Part shown: positions 36,181 to 47,789 of the stretch, piece after piece | How the letters are laid out: every line of letters begins with the position of its first letter | How positions within the stretch are numbered: position 1 is the first letter of the stretch | Assembly: GCF_050003625.1 (NCBI RefSeq) | Contig: NC_134401.1 | Span: 91,180,852-91,244,851, forward strand | DNA: 64,000 nt | Direction of reading: 5' to 3' | Source of the DNA: Haematobia irritans | Lineage: Eukaryota > Arthropoda > Insecta > Diptera > Muscidae | The notes under the pieces: generated by a model | The model's input: the letters and a program-made list of their open reading frames with translations, nothing else | What the model was told of the DNA's origin: nothing | Databases searched by the model: none | Program-made: the position numbers and the translations under genes

Positions 36181-37285
36181 GTTAGAGGGCTCTAATGTAA
36201 CCCATCCGCGGCTATATAAATTTTCACTAGAATAAATCTGTCAGGCTACCAGTTTGGAAATGATAGCAACCTGAAGGTAATTGCAATACATATCAGCCAC
36301 TTTGCATGTGAGAGAAAAAAGTACAAAATCTCGTGGTTTTTGTTTTACATAAGATTTTTTCTCCTTCTTCAAATATGATATAAACAAATGATTTAAAAAA
36401 GTCGCAGAAGATCTCCAACTCCATTTATTTCGACATTTTTAGGTTTTTTCTTTGTGATAACCTTTCATCTACTGTCCATAAAAAATAAGGAAAGTCATTA
36501 AGTTGTCAATTATCTTTTGACTCGAACTTGAAACATCATTACCAGTTTTTTGAGACACACAATTATTGTCTGGTATCAGAACAGCAGTTACGAGGGCTAT
36601 TAAGAAAGTTTGTAGTTTTTCACCAAATGTGGAAGGCCTTAGTAAGTCTGTTAATTTTTCAGGTTTTTAGTGGTATGTGGCATTGTAGCTGCGTCTCTCG
36701 TATTCTACGCTTTGTTTATTTAGCCAAATTTATGAGTTATGATATTCAGACGGATGTTTTTAGGCCTAATTATGATGGCATGGTAAATATAAGGTAGCTG
36801 ATTGTATCTCTACCATGTACGTTGATTACGTGTATCTCAAATTAAGCCACATTGTATATTCAAATGTACACAGAACAAAATTATTTTCTACAAAATCACA
36901 AATCTATCATATTTTCTTCTGCCTTAAAAAAATGAGAGTTAACGCTTTAATAAAACCAGCAAGGAGGCTGTTTTATAGATTTTGTCTTTACACTAATGAT
37001 TAACATATGGTATTGACTACGTGCCCAAGAAGAGAAGAGTTGTAGAAAGGATACATTTACGAATCAGTCTATTTAAAATTTAAGTTTGGCGTACTTGATT
37101 CTGGGAAACAAATTTGAATTTAGTTTTTTCTGCTTTTTTTCATATGCTCTCAAAGTCCTTGAAAATCTTGTTAAGACAACTTAAATTTCCTAAATCAAAC
37201 TCGACTTTAAGTAGAAATTATGTTAAGTTGTCGTTAAAACTGTTTTAATGAACTTTAATAGCACATGAAGAAAAAAACTGAAACA
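36181..37285. other. unassigned AT-rich sequence
   Basis: No clear gene. Frames at 36528-36797 and 36815-37003 have no recognisable motif. Near 37200-37230 words such as aagtagaaattatg and aagttgtcgttaa resemble family V. Confidence 0.35.
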
Positions 37286-37732
37286 AGTATATACGGCCGT
37301 AAGTTCTTATGTACCCTCCACCATGGGTTGCGTATAAACTTCTACGAAAGACTGTCATCCACAATCGAATCGAAAGTTGTGGTATCTTAAAACTTCTTAA
37401 CATCGTTTTCTAAATTGTGAGTTAGTTCATACGTGGTATATATTAGACAAAAAACTTATGTATAGGTAAGTATACAAATAATTACGAATCGATAGGGACT
37501 TTCGCACGGTACGTAGAGACCCAGTATTGAAATATGGCAGTCGTTTATATGGGGGCTATATACAATTATGAACTTGATATGGACCAATTTTTGTGTGATT
37601 GGGGATCGATTTATCTGAGAGCCATAAGCGTAGGAAGGCCTCTGGGGAGGGGGCTTAGACCCCCCAGAAAAAATTTAGCCCCCCCAGAATTTGAAAACCT
37701 ATTTACGATTTTACATTTTTATAAAAATTAAA
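37286..37732 (+). mobile_element. family X copy 4, internally deleted
   Basis: It starts acaagtatatacggccgtaag, lacks the 29-bp tract, and keeps part of one module (atgggggctatatacaattatg). It then breaks into an unrelated C-rich stretch (37625-37690) containing two runs of six or seven C. Confidence 0.7.
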
Positions 37733-37742
37733 CAAGTATATA

Positions 37743-38677
37743 AAGGGTGATTTGTTAAGAGCTTGATAACTTTTTTTTTAAAAAAAAAACGCATAAAATT
37801 TGCAAAATCTCATCGGTTCTTTATTTGAAACGTTAGATTGGTCCATGACATTTACTTTTTGAAGATAATTTCATTTAAATGTTGACCGCGGCTGCGTCTT
37901 AGGTGGTCCATTCGGAAAGTCCAATTTTGGGCAACTTTTTCGAGCATTTCGGCCGGAATAGCCCGAATTTCTTCGGAAATGTTGTCTTCCAAAGCTGGAA
38001 TAGTTGCTGGCTTATTTCTGTAGACTTTAGACTTGACGTAGCCCCACAAAAAATAGTCTAAAGGCGTCAAATCGCATGATCTTGGTGGCCAACTTACCTG
38101 TCCATTTCTTGAGATGAATTGTTCTCCGAAGTTTTCCCTCAAAATGGCCATAGAATCGCGAGCTGTGTGGCATGTAGCGCCATCTTGTTGAAACCACATG
38201 TCAACCAAGTTCAGTTCTTCCATTTTTGGCAACAAAAAGTTTGTTAGCATCGAACGATAGCGATCGCCATTCACCGTAACGTTGCGTCCAACAGCATCTT
38301 TGAAAAAATACGGTCCAATGATTCCACCAGCGTACAAACCACACCAAACAGTGCATTTTTCGGGATGCATGGGCAGTTCTTGAACGGCTTCTGGTTGCTC
38401 TTCACTCCAAATGCGGCAATTTTGCTTATTTACGTAGCCATTCAACCAGAAATGAGCCTCATCGCTGAACAAAATTTGTCGATAAAAAAGCGGATTTTCT
38501 GCCACTGATTTTGGTAATAAAATTCAATGATTTGCAAGCGTTGCTCGTTAGTAAGTCTATTCATGATGAAATGTCAAAGCATACTGAGCATCTTTCTCTT
38601 TGACACCATGTCTGAAATCCCACGTGATCTGTCAAATACTAATGCATGAAAATCCTAACCTCAAAAGAATCACCCTT
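37743..38677 (-). mobile_element. DDE transposon with internal deletion
   Basis: TA at 37741-37742 and 38678-38679 flanks inverted ends aagggtgatt / aatcaccctt. The element sits inside the 5' end of an X copy: acaagtata lies to the left, and the X-like accgcacaaagttc...cacaatcgaattacttggg lies to the right. It encodes a truncated transposase on the minus strand and is probably non-autonomous. Confidence 0.9.
37852..38505 (-). pseudogene. Tc1/mariner-superfamily transposase, catalytic part only
   Basis: This 217-codon frame is a DDE transposase. It carries FSDEAHFWLNGYVNKQNCR with the first Asp near residue 15, FQQDGATCHTA with the second Asp near 107, and SCDLTPLDYFLWGYVKSKVY with the third acidic site near 145. 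It ends HLNEIIFKK. The N-terminal helix-turn-helix part is missing. The normal start survives out of frame at ~38560 (MNRLTNEQRLQIIEFYYQNQ), joined to the catalytic half by a deletion of roughly 140 codons. It should not bind its ends, although the catalytic triad looks intact. Confidence 0.88.
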
Positions 38678-38679
38678 TA

Positions 38680-38760
38680 CAACCGCACAAAGTTCCCCTA
38701 AAGACTTTCATGCACAATCGAATTACTTGGGTTGACAATGTTTGAAGTCTGATATTTATG
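38680..38760 (+). mobile_element. X element piece right of the DDE transposon
   Basis: It reads accgcacaaagttcccc...aaagactttcatgcacaatcgaattacttgggttg, matching the X 5' block. With 37733-37741 it forms one X 5' end split by the transposon. The rest of that copy is absent. Confidence 0.7.
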
Positions 38761-38805
38761 AAATAGAACTGTGATTGAACTTATGGTTTAGTTAAATAAC
38801 TAACA

Positions 38806-38941
38806 GCCTGTTCTGTATGTCGAACGAGTTCAATCGATCGACTGAAATGCATAGAAACAGCTGTTTTTTGGTTATAAATTCAGCTGTTTGTTTCCATTTT
38901 AGTCGATCGACAGAGCTCATTCGACATACAGAAACAGGCTG
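38806..38941. mobile_element. 136-bp Harbinger-like MITE with TAA TSD
   Basis: Nearly the whole element is an inverted repeat. The left arm is cagcctgttctgtatgtcga; the right arm, reverse complement, is cagcctgtttctgtatgtcg. Both contain cgatcgac and aaacagctg. TAA flanks it at 38803-38805 and 38942-38944. A 3-bp TAA/TTA duplication is typical of PIF/Harbinger elements. Confidence 0.8.
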
Positions 38942-39049
38942 TAAAGCTCCTTTATTATATTGTTTAGTTTGGTTTAGTCATCTTAATTAAAAAATAGTAA
39001 TTGGTATTAAAACTATTCTTTCATAAATTAATATCTTAATAATGCTGCA

Positions 39050-39500
39050 AAAAAGCGTCGCCAAAAAAAGAAGTGAAAATGTTCTTTTTGGGTCCGGAAG
39101 TGGTGCAAAATGGGCGGAGAAGCGACGAATGTAATAGGAACTCGTCATAGAACGAATGTCCACCTTTTCAACAGCCGTTGCAATAAATTTGCATCACTTC
39201 TTAAGGTGTGATCCGAATTCAGAGTTTTGAATGTGAATTAATATATTTTCCAAAATAAATAATTTTTATTTATTCGTTTTTTATTTGATTTTTGGTCGAC
39301 CTTTTGTTAGAATTATATAAATATTTATAAAGAACTCGAGCTTCAAGCAACATTAATTTATAGTAATTTTTATATTTTTTATGATTTTTAATGCATTCTA
39401 ACGCTTGTTTGAATATTTTCAAAAATTATCGATTTTTCTATAATGGATTTAATTTTTGTGGCAAAATTTGAATAATTTTTACCATTTTATTTATTCTTAC
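39050..39500 (+). repeat. family W repeat
   Basis: It starts tgcaaaaaagcgtcgccaaa, includes ttttgggtccggaagtggtgc, gcggagaagcgacgaa and ttgcatcacttcttaaggtgtg, and has an AT-rich right part matching 17.2-17.4 kb in reverse. Confidence 0.65.
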
Positions 39501-39599
39501 TCTTTTTTAAACTATTTGAAAAAAGAAAACAAAAATTACGCATTAAAATATGAAAAAGGCTATAGCCCCTCCTAGGAAAATTGTCTAGCTACGCTAATG

Positions 39600-40757
39600 C
39601 TGAGAGCTATATATAACTATAGACCGATATGGAACTAGTTAGGCATGGTTGTTAACGGCCATATACTAGCACAATTTACCAAATCTCAACTGACTCGGAT
39701 GAAATTTGCTCCTCCAAGAGGCTCCAGAACCAAATCTCGAGATCGGTTTTTATGGGGGCTATTTATGATTATGGACTGATATGGACCACTTTTGGCATGG
39801 TTGTTAAATATCATATACTACCACCACGTACCAAATTTCAACCCGATCGCATGAATTTTGCTTCTCCAAAAGGCACCGGAGGTCAAATCTGGGGATCGGT
39901 TTCTATGGGGGCTCTATATAAATATGGACTGATATGAACCAATTCCTGCATGGTTGGTGGATACCATATACTAACATCACGTACTAAATTTCAACCGAAG
40001 CGGATAAATTTTGCTCTTCCAAGGGGCTCCGGAGGTCAAATCTGGGGATCGGTTTATATCGGGGCTATATAATTATGGACCGATTTCGACTAAGTTTTGC
40101 GTGGACGTTTGAGGCCATATATTAACACATATACCAAATTTCAACTGAATCAGATGAATTTTGGTCTTCCAAGAGGCTCCGGAGTTCAAATCTGGTGATC
40201 GGTTTATATGGGGGCTATATATAATTATGTACAGATGTGGACCAATTTTTGCATGGTCATTAGAGACCATATACTTACACCATGTACCAAATTTCAACCG
40301 AATCGGATAAATTTTTCTCTTCCAAGGGGCTCAGGGGGTCAAATCTGGGGATCGGTTTATATGGGGGCTATATATAATTATGGACCGATGTGGACCAATT
40401 TTTGCATATACCAACACCATGTACCCAATTTCAGCCGGATCGGATGAAATTTGCTTCTCTTAGAGGATCTGCAAGCCAAATTTGGGGGGTCTGTTTATAT
40501 GGGGGCTATACGTAAATGTGGGCTGATATGGCCCATTTGCAACACTTGTGCCAAGTTTCAAGTCAATAGCTTGTTTCGTTCGGAAGTTAGCGTGATTTCA
40601 AAAGACGGACAGACAGACGGACATGCTTAGATCGACTCAGAATTTCACCACGACCCAGAATATATATACTTTATGGGGTCTTAGAGCAATATTTCGATGT
40701 GTTACAAACGGAATGACAAAGTTAATATACCCCCATCCTATGGTGGAGTGTATAAAA
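39600..40757 (+). mobile_element. family X copy, 5'-truncated
   Basis: It begins within the first module (gagagctatatataactatag) and shows about six modules. The terminal block ends tatggtggagtgtataaaaacg, with one base changed in the terminal word. Frames at 39752-39937, 40208-40447 and 40623-40871 are module or end translations. A family V fragment follows (40758-40870). Confidence 0.85.
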
Positions 40758-41075
40758 ACGAATAAATTAAAATTAGGTACGCAAAACTCAAATTTAACAG
40801 AGAAGTGTATCACACATCAATTCTCCGTCTCTTTGGTTCGGAATCAATCTTTGGAAACGGGCATGCTTTAAATTTAACTTCGGGAAACGTACCATGTGAA
40901 CCGATCTTCCTGGTTGTATGTTTGGGTTTCAAAGGAAATCATGCTAATTGATCCACTGTGGTGGGTATTTAATGTTCGGTCGGGCCACATTGTGGTAAGG
41001 GTATAATAACCGTGAGCTACAAGTAGAAGTGTTAGTTTTAGACCGATCGACTCAGAATCACCTTCTTGGCGATCC

Positions 41076-42157
41076 AGGTTAGGTTAGGTTAAAGTGGCAG
41101 CCCGATTTAGATTCAGGCTCACTTAGACTATTCAATCCATTGTGATACCACATTAACTAATACCACATTAACCTATTACATATGGGCACTTCTAGTTTTA
41201 ACCGCTGAACCTTCTCGATTATTTCCTTCTGTTGAACCAACCAGATTGTTCCAAAAACATTAACAGACTGCTTAAGTTAACGTTTTCCAGGTCCGACAGT
41301 AATCTAAAGCTATATGCCCTTAAAATTTGCTTACGCCTCACACAAAATGCAGGCCACTCACACAAGAGGTTTTTAATAGATTTCTTTTCCTCCGCATCGT
41401 GACAGCTCATGCAATAGTCATTATACTTCGCGCCAATAGTTTTTGTAAAATCGCCTATCAGGCAGCGATCCGTTATAGCAGATATCAGGAGTGATATCTG
41501 ACGTCTCGAGAACACTAGCATATCTAGTGTGCGGTTTAAGTTTAAATTTGGCCATATTTGCTTGGTGTCGTTACAACCCTTGCAATTCTCTCATCGAACA
41601 TTTGCCATCCTAACAGCCTTCTCACGCAGTATGAGCTTGCAGGTAGCCTGGAACATACCAACAGATTTTAGTTCCCCTGGAATATGTAAGGTAGTTCCTA
41701 GCCTTGCTAACTCATCCACTTCGCAGTTCCCCGGTATGCTCCTATGGCCAGGCACCCATATTAGGTGAATATTGTGCTGCTCAGCCATCTCGTTGAGAGA
41801 TTTGCGGCAGTCGATGACCGTTTTGTAGTTAAGGAACACAGAGTCCAAGGATTTTATTGCAGGTTGACTGTCTGAGTATATATTAATGCCAACATTTGTT
41901 GGAACATTACTTCTAAGCCAATTCGCCACCTCTCTTATTGCTAATATTTCAGCCTTAAAAACACTACAGTGATTAGGTAATCTTTTCGCTATTCAAAGTT
42001 CCAGGTCTTTATAATATACTCCGAAACCCACTTGTCCATCAAATTTGGAGCCATCAGTCTAGAAATCTATGTAACATTTATTCCCTGGGGTCTGTGTGCA
42101 CCACGCCTCACTGTTACGAATTAGAGTATCAAATAGTTTGTCGAAAAATGGTTTCGC
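41076..42157 (-). pseudogene. RNase H-bearing LINE copy A, 5'-truncated
   Basis: The minus strand encodes a remnant ending at a (AACCT)n tail. It starts with TPGNKCYIDF, then the RNase H domain with YSDSQPAIKSLDS and HLIWVPGHRSIPGNCEVDEL. A C-terminal region follows with FSRRQISLLISAITDRCLIG, a Cys/His cluster CMSCHDAEE...LLCEWPAFC, and the end SGWFNRRK. Trp after MANVR has become a stop, and two further stops lie upstream, so it is dead. The RT is missing by truncation. A LINE with RNase H and a simple-repeat tail fits the I-type group; the exact clade is inferred. Confidence 0.88.
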
Positions 42158-42159
42158 CA

Positions 42160-43181
42160 GAGTTTAATCCACTACTTTTGCAACATATGGCATTATTTTT
42201 AAGACCGAACTGTGACCGTACCGTTTTGCCGAACACAGGGATAGCTCGCGCAACCGCACAGCCGTTTTGCAGCAGACTGTTTGGCCAAAATGTCTTAAGG
42301 TAATAGATGCAGCATGACATTAGGGAAATCTGTTTCTGTCTTACTGTCGATCCAGCTCTTGGTGTCCATCTGCCCGCCCGTCTGTCCGTGGATTTGTTGT
42401 TCGCAAGATTCCGGTCGCAGTTATTAGTCACCAAATTATGGTAACATTTTCTAAATTAACCTCATTTTTGATCCGATTATAGCCGAATTAGACATCGGAT
42501 AATAATTTGCAACACATTTTGTATTTGAAAAATATCAGGCATATCGGTTCACATTTAGATTAAGCTACTACAAATATGTACTGATAAATTTTCTAAAATA
42601 CAGGCTTAGAATATAGAAGTACGAGGCAACAACCAAATTATCTGAGATTTAGGTTTGATTTCCAAAATTAATTTTAATAATTCTCATGAAAAATGAAAAT
42701 GAACAAAAATGAATCGTATATCCGTCCCGGTTGAATGCTCTATTGCAAATTTTATATTCGAATTTGTTTTCACGCTCTGATATAGAAAACTTTCCAACTT
42801 TTGCATTGAAATATGTAACGGACCCCTCTTACGTTAAGACATCGATGATCTCAGCGGTCTTTAGTTATTAATGATGATTCTCAAATGTGTCGAATGCCAT
42901 CAGTTTAGGGTAATATATTGTCGGTTTCCTCTTAATTAGGTCTTTGATACTTCTCTAAGTGAAATCAACATTATCGACGATTTTTATATTTCTCTGAGAC
43001 GACCTCTATATAAGTTCGTATATCCCTTCACATTTTTAAATGGAATTTCACAGTAATAGTAAAAAATCTTACTTTCATAAATTATCGTTTTGTGTGAAAA
43101 CAATTATTTCCTTGATCCACCCCCTCTCTCTCTTTTTCTCTCTCTTGGAGTAAAGTTAACTTATGAAATATTTACACTTAC
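42160..43181. other. low-repeat sequence, Y-like piece at left
   Basis: At 42350-42500 (ccgcccgtctgtccgtgg, ttattagtcaccaaatt) it resembles a reverse Y/X-type fragment. Otherwise unassigned, with (TCTC)n near 43120-43145. Confidence 0.4.
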
Positions 43182-43225
43182 CTGAGTCATGCGAAAATTA
43201 AATCCACACGCACACCCAACGATGC
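43182..43225 (-). CDS. candidate 44-nt micro-exon of an unknown host gene
   Basis: On the minus strand, ttacttaactcccttttggt leads to ttcattgcag, supplying a branch-like cttaac, a pyrimidine tract and an AG. A 44-nt stretch and CAG|gtaagtg follow. One frame is open: two leading bases and IVGCACGFNFRMTQ. An ATG near its end would also allow a 5'-UTR exon with a start (ATGACTCAG). The flanks are low-repeat. Its phase pattern (one base needed upstream, phase 0 out) equals that of the 8185-8339 candidate, so the two cannot be joined directly without another exon. Gene unknown. Confidence 0.42.
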
Positions 43226-44271
43226 CTGCAATGAAACCAAAAGGGAGTTAAGTAAACTTGCTTTTATCGTTTCGAATTTTATGGTGATAATTTAAAAAAA
43301 GGGCTGAAAAAATACAATACAGATTTAAGCACCACAATATTGCTTCATAAATAAATTACTATTTGCAAATAGCTTCAGGATATGCAGACACTTAAATCAA
43401 GCCCCCAAAAGCCAACAACAAACCGGCCATCATTGAATGGGGCAATGGCTTGCCACAAAGCCACCTAGCCTCGAGCCCAAAGGATGAGGAGCCATTGTTT
43501 ATGTAGACAGACAAGCCTTTCACTGACGAGCTTTTGCAAACTCGACCAACAAAGGAAAAATTATTCAAATTTAATTTAAATAAAATGCACCTCCTTTACG
43601 GGGAGCAAAAGGATACAAGGGTGGACGATTGAGAGGACATAAAGAATATTGATCAAAGACAGCCACAACGGAGTGTTGATTGTGGCCACGATGAACAAAA
43701 AACATCTTTCGTTAGGTTATTTAAAATTATCCAGGGCTTAGGTGTGGGTCATTGGACCAAACCAAAGGAAGTAGGGGGGTTCATAATATCAACAACATGA
43801 ATAACCCAAATTACTATCGGTACTTTAATTAATTCTAATCCTATTGTGTAGATAGAATAGGATTTGTGTTATGTAGGATAATGACTTTCTATAGTAGATA
43901 ACCCTTCTTAATATAACATTTCAAAGTTTTTCACCTAGATAGAGACAAAATTAATGTAAGACTAGTTAGGATCTAAAATACTGATATAAATGAGTTTATT
44001 TGTTGAATTTGTGACACCTTTTGTTCCACTTTTTACACAGATTGTGCCACCTTTTATGACTTATGACACTTTTTGTGCCACTTTCTCAACGGTAATGCTG
44101 ATGGAGGCTACACCAAAACTTGGATCGATACACATCATATTCCCCAGAACTCTATGTGGACCTAAAATACCATTATGATGATATCTATAGAGTGACTGTT
44201 ATGCGATGCAATAAAGTAAAGCGCAATCATTCTTTAATTTTAACATTAAAAAAAATAAAAAAAAGTAAATA
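43226..44271. other. intron-like low-repeat sequence
   Basis: A GC-richer stretch at 43390-43720 has no repeat similarity that I can see and no long frame. It reads like ordinary single-copy intronic DNA next to the candidate micro-exon. Confidence 0.4.
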
Positions 44272-44614
44272 TCGTGAGCTGAACATATAGCGAGAACATA
44301 GTGAAAAGTGAGTTTGGACTAAAGCCACTGAAGTTTCAACCAGTATATACGTCATTAAATTTGGACCGGCCGAATCTTAAATACCCACCACCATGAATCA
44401 AATATAATAGTTTCCTTTAAAAACTCATCATCGAACTTATTTAGAATTTCACTTGTATTTTATGATAAATATCAGCTTAACAGATGAATTCCACGGGTAA
44501 TCTCCCCGAAGTTACATTTAAAGTTTCTACATATGGGGGATACATAAGATAAGTTTTAATTTTAGAGGAATCTTAAATATCTCGTCAAAATGTGTACGAA
44601 TTGCTTCTTTTTTA
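44272..44614 (+). repeat. transposase scrap followed by X/Y-type 5' end
   Basis: cgtgagctgaacatatagcg...ctaaagccactgaagtt matches the Tc1/mariner remnant at 24.09-24.15 kb. Immediately after it (44339) comes a diverged X-like 5' block: agtatatacgtc, ccgaatcttaaatacccaccaccatg. Confidence 0.55.
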
Positions 44615-45155
44615 TACCCTGCGCCACACTGTGGAACAGGGTATTATAAGATAGTGCATATGATTGCAACACCCAGAAGAAGACGAGATAGACACATGGT
44701 ATCTTTGGCAATAATGCTCAGGGTGGGTCCCTGAGTCGATCTAGCCATGTCCGTCTGCCCGTCTGTCCGTGAACACATTTTTGTAATCAAAGTCTAAGTC
44801 GCAGTTTTAGTCCAATCGACTTCAAATTTGGCACAATTATGTGTTTTGGCTCAGAATATAACCCTATTGATTTTGCAAGAAATCGGTTCAGATTTAGATA
44901 TAGCTCCCATATATATCTTTCGCCCGATATACACTTATATGGACCCAGAGGCCAAAGTTTTATTCTGATTTGCTTAAAATTTTGCACAAGAAGAACAATT
45001 AGTACTATAGTCAAGTGTGCCAAATTTCATTGAAATCGGTTCAGATTTAGATATAGCTCCCATGTATATCTTTCGCCCGATATGGACTTATATGGCCCCA
45101 GAAGCCAAAGTTTTACCCTAATTTAGTTGAAATTTTGCACAAGGAGTACAATACA
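44615..45155 (-). repeat. family Y element, partial
   Basis: It starts with the hairpin-like tataccctgcgccacac...acagggtat and has gtccgtctgcccgtctgtccgtg. Two modules follow with gaaatcggttcagatttagat, tagctcccatatatatctttcgcc and ccaaagtttta. Orientation is opposite to the copy at 47.8-49.5 kb. Confidence 0.75.
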
Positions 45156-46078
45156 AATGCACATTTTGCTTAGCATAGAAGACACATTTCTCTAATATAA
45201 AGTTTTTTCCTTGTCCAAAGTCGATAATCTTTTCAATGAAGTCGTATTGTCCTAATAATTAAGTGATTGGACCTAAAAATGGGTATCATAAGAAAAAATG
45301 TTTGGACTAAGGTCAACTTGACTTTAATAATACAGAAAAATTCTATAAATTTAATGAAATTGTCTTTAAATTTTTTGTCTTTTTGCATCTTGACTACAAA
45401 GCAAAAAATCATTCAAAAATAGGACATGTTTTTCAAGACTTTATTTTAAAGGCGTTTTTTACTAGCAACATAGTATAATTTCTACTGGAAGTCGAGCCTT
45501 AATTTGGAAAATAAAGTTGTCGTTAACTCGTTTTTAAAGGACTTTGAAAAAACGAAAAATTAAAATTTGCTTCCTAGAAGCAAGTACACAAAACCCAAAT
45601 TTAAAAGGGAATTGTGTTTTAAAAGTATTCTTACTTGGGAGCCACCGTGGTGCAATGGTTAGCATGCCCGCCTTGCATACACAAGGTCGTGGGTTCGATT
45701 CCTGCTTCGACCGAACACCAAAAAGTTTTTCAGCGGTGGATTATCCCACCTCAGTAATGCTGGTGACATTTCTGAGGGTTTCAAAACTTCTCAAAGTGGT
45801 TTCACTGCAATGTGGAACGCCGTTCGGACTCGGCGATAAAAAGGAGGTCCCTTGTCATTGAGCTTAACATGGAATCGGGCAGCACTCAGTGATAAGAGAG
45901 AAGTTCACCAATGTGGTATCACAATGGACTGAATAGTCTAAGTGAGCCTGATACATCGGGCTGCCACCTAACCTAACCTAACCTACTTGTATTCTTCGCT
46001 TCTTTGGCTCGGAATCAATACCAAAATTTTTAAAGTAAAGACAAACTCTTTAGAGCCGAGCATGCTTTTTTTTCAGTG
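45156..46078 (+). repeat. family V repeat, SINE-interrupted
   Basis: It aligns by eye with 49660-50178 over cttttcaatgaagtcg, taatgaaattgtctttaaattt, catagtataatttctact and ttggctcggaatcaat, and ends cttttttttcagtgcat. The SINE at 45638 interrupts it. The end resembles a TIR-type word (ttttttcagtgta), but I could not pair it with the left end. Confidence 0.65.
45638..45986 (+). mobile_element. tRNA-derived SINE, best full-length copy
   Basis: About 350 bp. The tRNA-like head has an A-box-like tggtgcaatgg (45648-45658) and a perfect B box ggttcgattcc (45692-45702). The CCTTG...CAAGG arm between them could form an anticodon-type stem. The body contains ggactcggcgataaaaagg. The last ~75 bp from gtggtatcacaatggactg match the LINE 3' end, and the tail is aacctaacctaacct. 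Pol III transcription is expected from the boxes. The 105-codon frame at 45544-45861 is not a gene. Confidence 0.95.
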
Positions 46079-46330
46079 CATATATATCTTTCGCTCGATT
46101 TACCTCATATGGCCACGGACGGTACAGTTTTATTCAGAGTTACGAAAAACTTTGCAAAAGGAGTAGAATTAATAGTCTTACACGATTAACTTGAATTTTT
46201 GCACATAGAGTACGCGTAACAGTTTAGCAATGTGTACTAAAAATTGGTCAAAATCGGCTCAAATTTCGAGAAAGTTCTCATATGTATGTGTCTCCCATTT
46301 GAGCAAATATAGCCAAAACACCCTCAAATT
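46079..46330 (-). repeat. family Y fragment
   Basis: It contains atatatatctttcgctcgat, catatggccacggac and tcaaaatcggctcaaatttc, which is diverged Y module sequence. Confidence 0.5.
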
Positions 46331-46461
46331 TCCTTATAAAATAGCCACTGAAAAACGAAAACCAAAAGCTTTTTAAAATTATTAAAATCTTCCTATACCT
46401 CTAGTATCCATCGACCAATAAATCGTAATAACACTTTTGCGAAATTGCATCCCATATATTT

Positions 46462-47745
46462 ATACCCTCCACCATACACCCAGAGAAGGAATATGATCAC
46501 CTCAAACATGTTTTAAGAGCAAAATGTTATTTTTGGGTGGTGGCTATGTACCATGGTTATCGCAACCATGTTATTTTCTCGGAAATCATGTATCTGATTT
46601 CGGCAAGCAGGTTATATTTGACGAGAAAATAAAATTTAAGTGACAAACATGTTACATGGTCACCATACAAAAATAATATTTTGCTCTTGAAATATGTTTG
46701 AGGTGATCATATTCCTTCTCTGCGTGTAGGATGGGGGTATATTAACTTTCGTCATTTCGTTTGTAACACATCCAAATATTGCTCTAAGACCCCATAAAGT
46801 ATATATACTCTGGGTCGTTGTGAAATTTTGAGTCGATCTGAGCATGTCCGTCTGGCCGTCTGTCCATCTGTTGAAATCACGCTAACTTCCGAACGAAACA
46901 AGCTATCGAGTTGAAACTTGGCACAAATAGTTGTTATTGATGTAGTTCGGATGGTATTGCAAATGGGCCATAGCGGTCCACTTTTACGTATAGCCCCCAT
47001 ATAAACGGACCCCCAAATTTGGTTTGCGAAGCCTCTAAGAGAAGCAAATTTCATCCGATCCGGCTGAAATTTGGTACATGGTGTTAGTATATGGTCTCTA
47101 ACAACCATGCCAAAATTGGTCCACATCGGTCCATAATTATATAGCCCCCATATAAACCGATCCCCAGATTTGGCTTGCAGAGCCCCTAAGAGAAGCAAAT
47201 TTCATCCGATCCGGTTGAAATTTGGTACATGGTGTTAGTATATGGTCTCTAACAACTACGCAAAAATTGGTTCACATCGGTCAATGCAAAAATTGGTCGA
47301 AATCGGTCCATAATTATATATAGCCCCCATATAAACCGATCCCCAGATTTGAACTCCGGAGCTCGTTGGAAGAGCAAAATTCATCCGATTCGGTTCAAAT
47401 TTGGTACGTGATGTTAGTATATGATATTTAACAACCATGCCAAAAGTGATCCATATTAGTCCACAATCATATATAGCCCCCATATAAACCGATCCCGAGA
47501 TTTGGTTTTGGATTCTCTTGTAGAAGCAAATTTCATCCGAGTGAGTTGAAATTTAGTACATTGTGCTAGTGTATGGCCGTTAACAACCATGCCTAACTTG
47601 GCCCATATCGGTCTATAGTTATATATGGCCCTCAGATAAATCGATCCCCAATCACACAAAAATTGGTCCATATCAAGTTCATAATTGTATATAGCCCACA
47701 TATAAGAGACCCCCATATTTCAATTCTGGCTCTCTACGTACCGTG
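46462..47745 (-). mobile_element. family X copy, reverse, B-interrupted
   Basis: The reverse X begins tataccctccacca at 46462, is split by a B element, continues ggatgggggtatattaac, and then shows the terminal block, modules and a 5'-like part ending in tatcaagttcataattg. The 29-bp tract and 5' end are missing. The 148-codon frame at 46752-47198 is a module translation. Confidence 0.88.
46477..46726. mobile_element. family B MITE copy 2, TA insertion
   Basis: A 250-bp near-palindrome. The left end cacccagagaaggaatatga mirrors the right end cacgcagagaaggaatatga, and the arms continue through tcacctcaaacat. TA flanks it at 46475-46476 and 46727-46728. Removing it restores ccaccaTAggatggggg, exactly as in the uninterrupted X at 57.25 kb. 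Confidence 0.95.
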
Positions 47746-47789
47746 TAAACGTTCATATCGGCTAACGCTATCCAGTTAATTGGAGGAAA

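Noticed and set aside
41529..41768. Plus-strand frames opposite LINE copy A (also 42094-42303 and 57842-58072)
   Set aside because: The minus strand carries the RNase H and Cys/His motifs; the plus frames share no known motif.
45638..45720. SINE heads as true tRNA genes
   Set aside because: A and B boxes are present, but the acceptor stem does not form, and the segment continues into a SINE body with TSDs.
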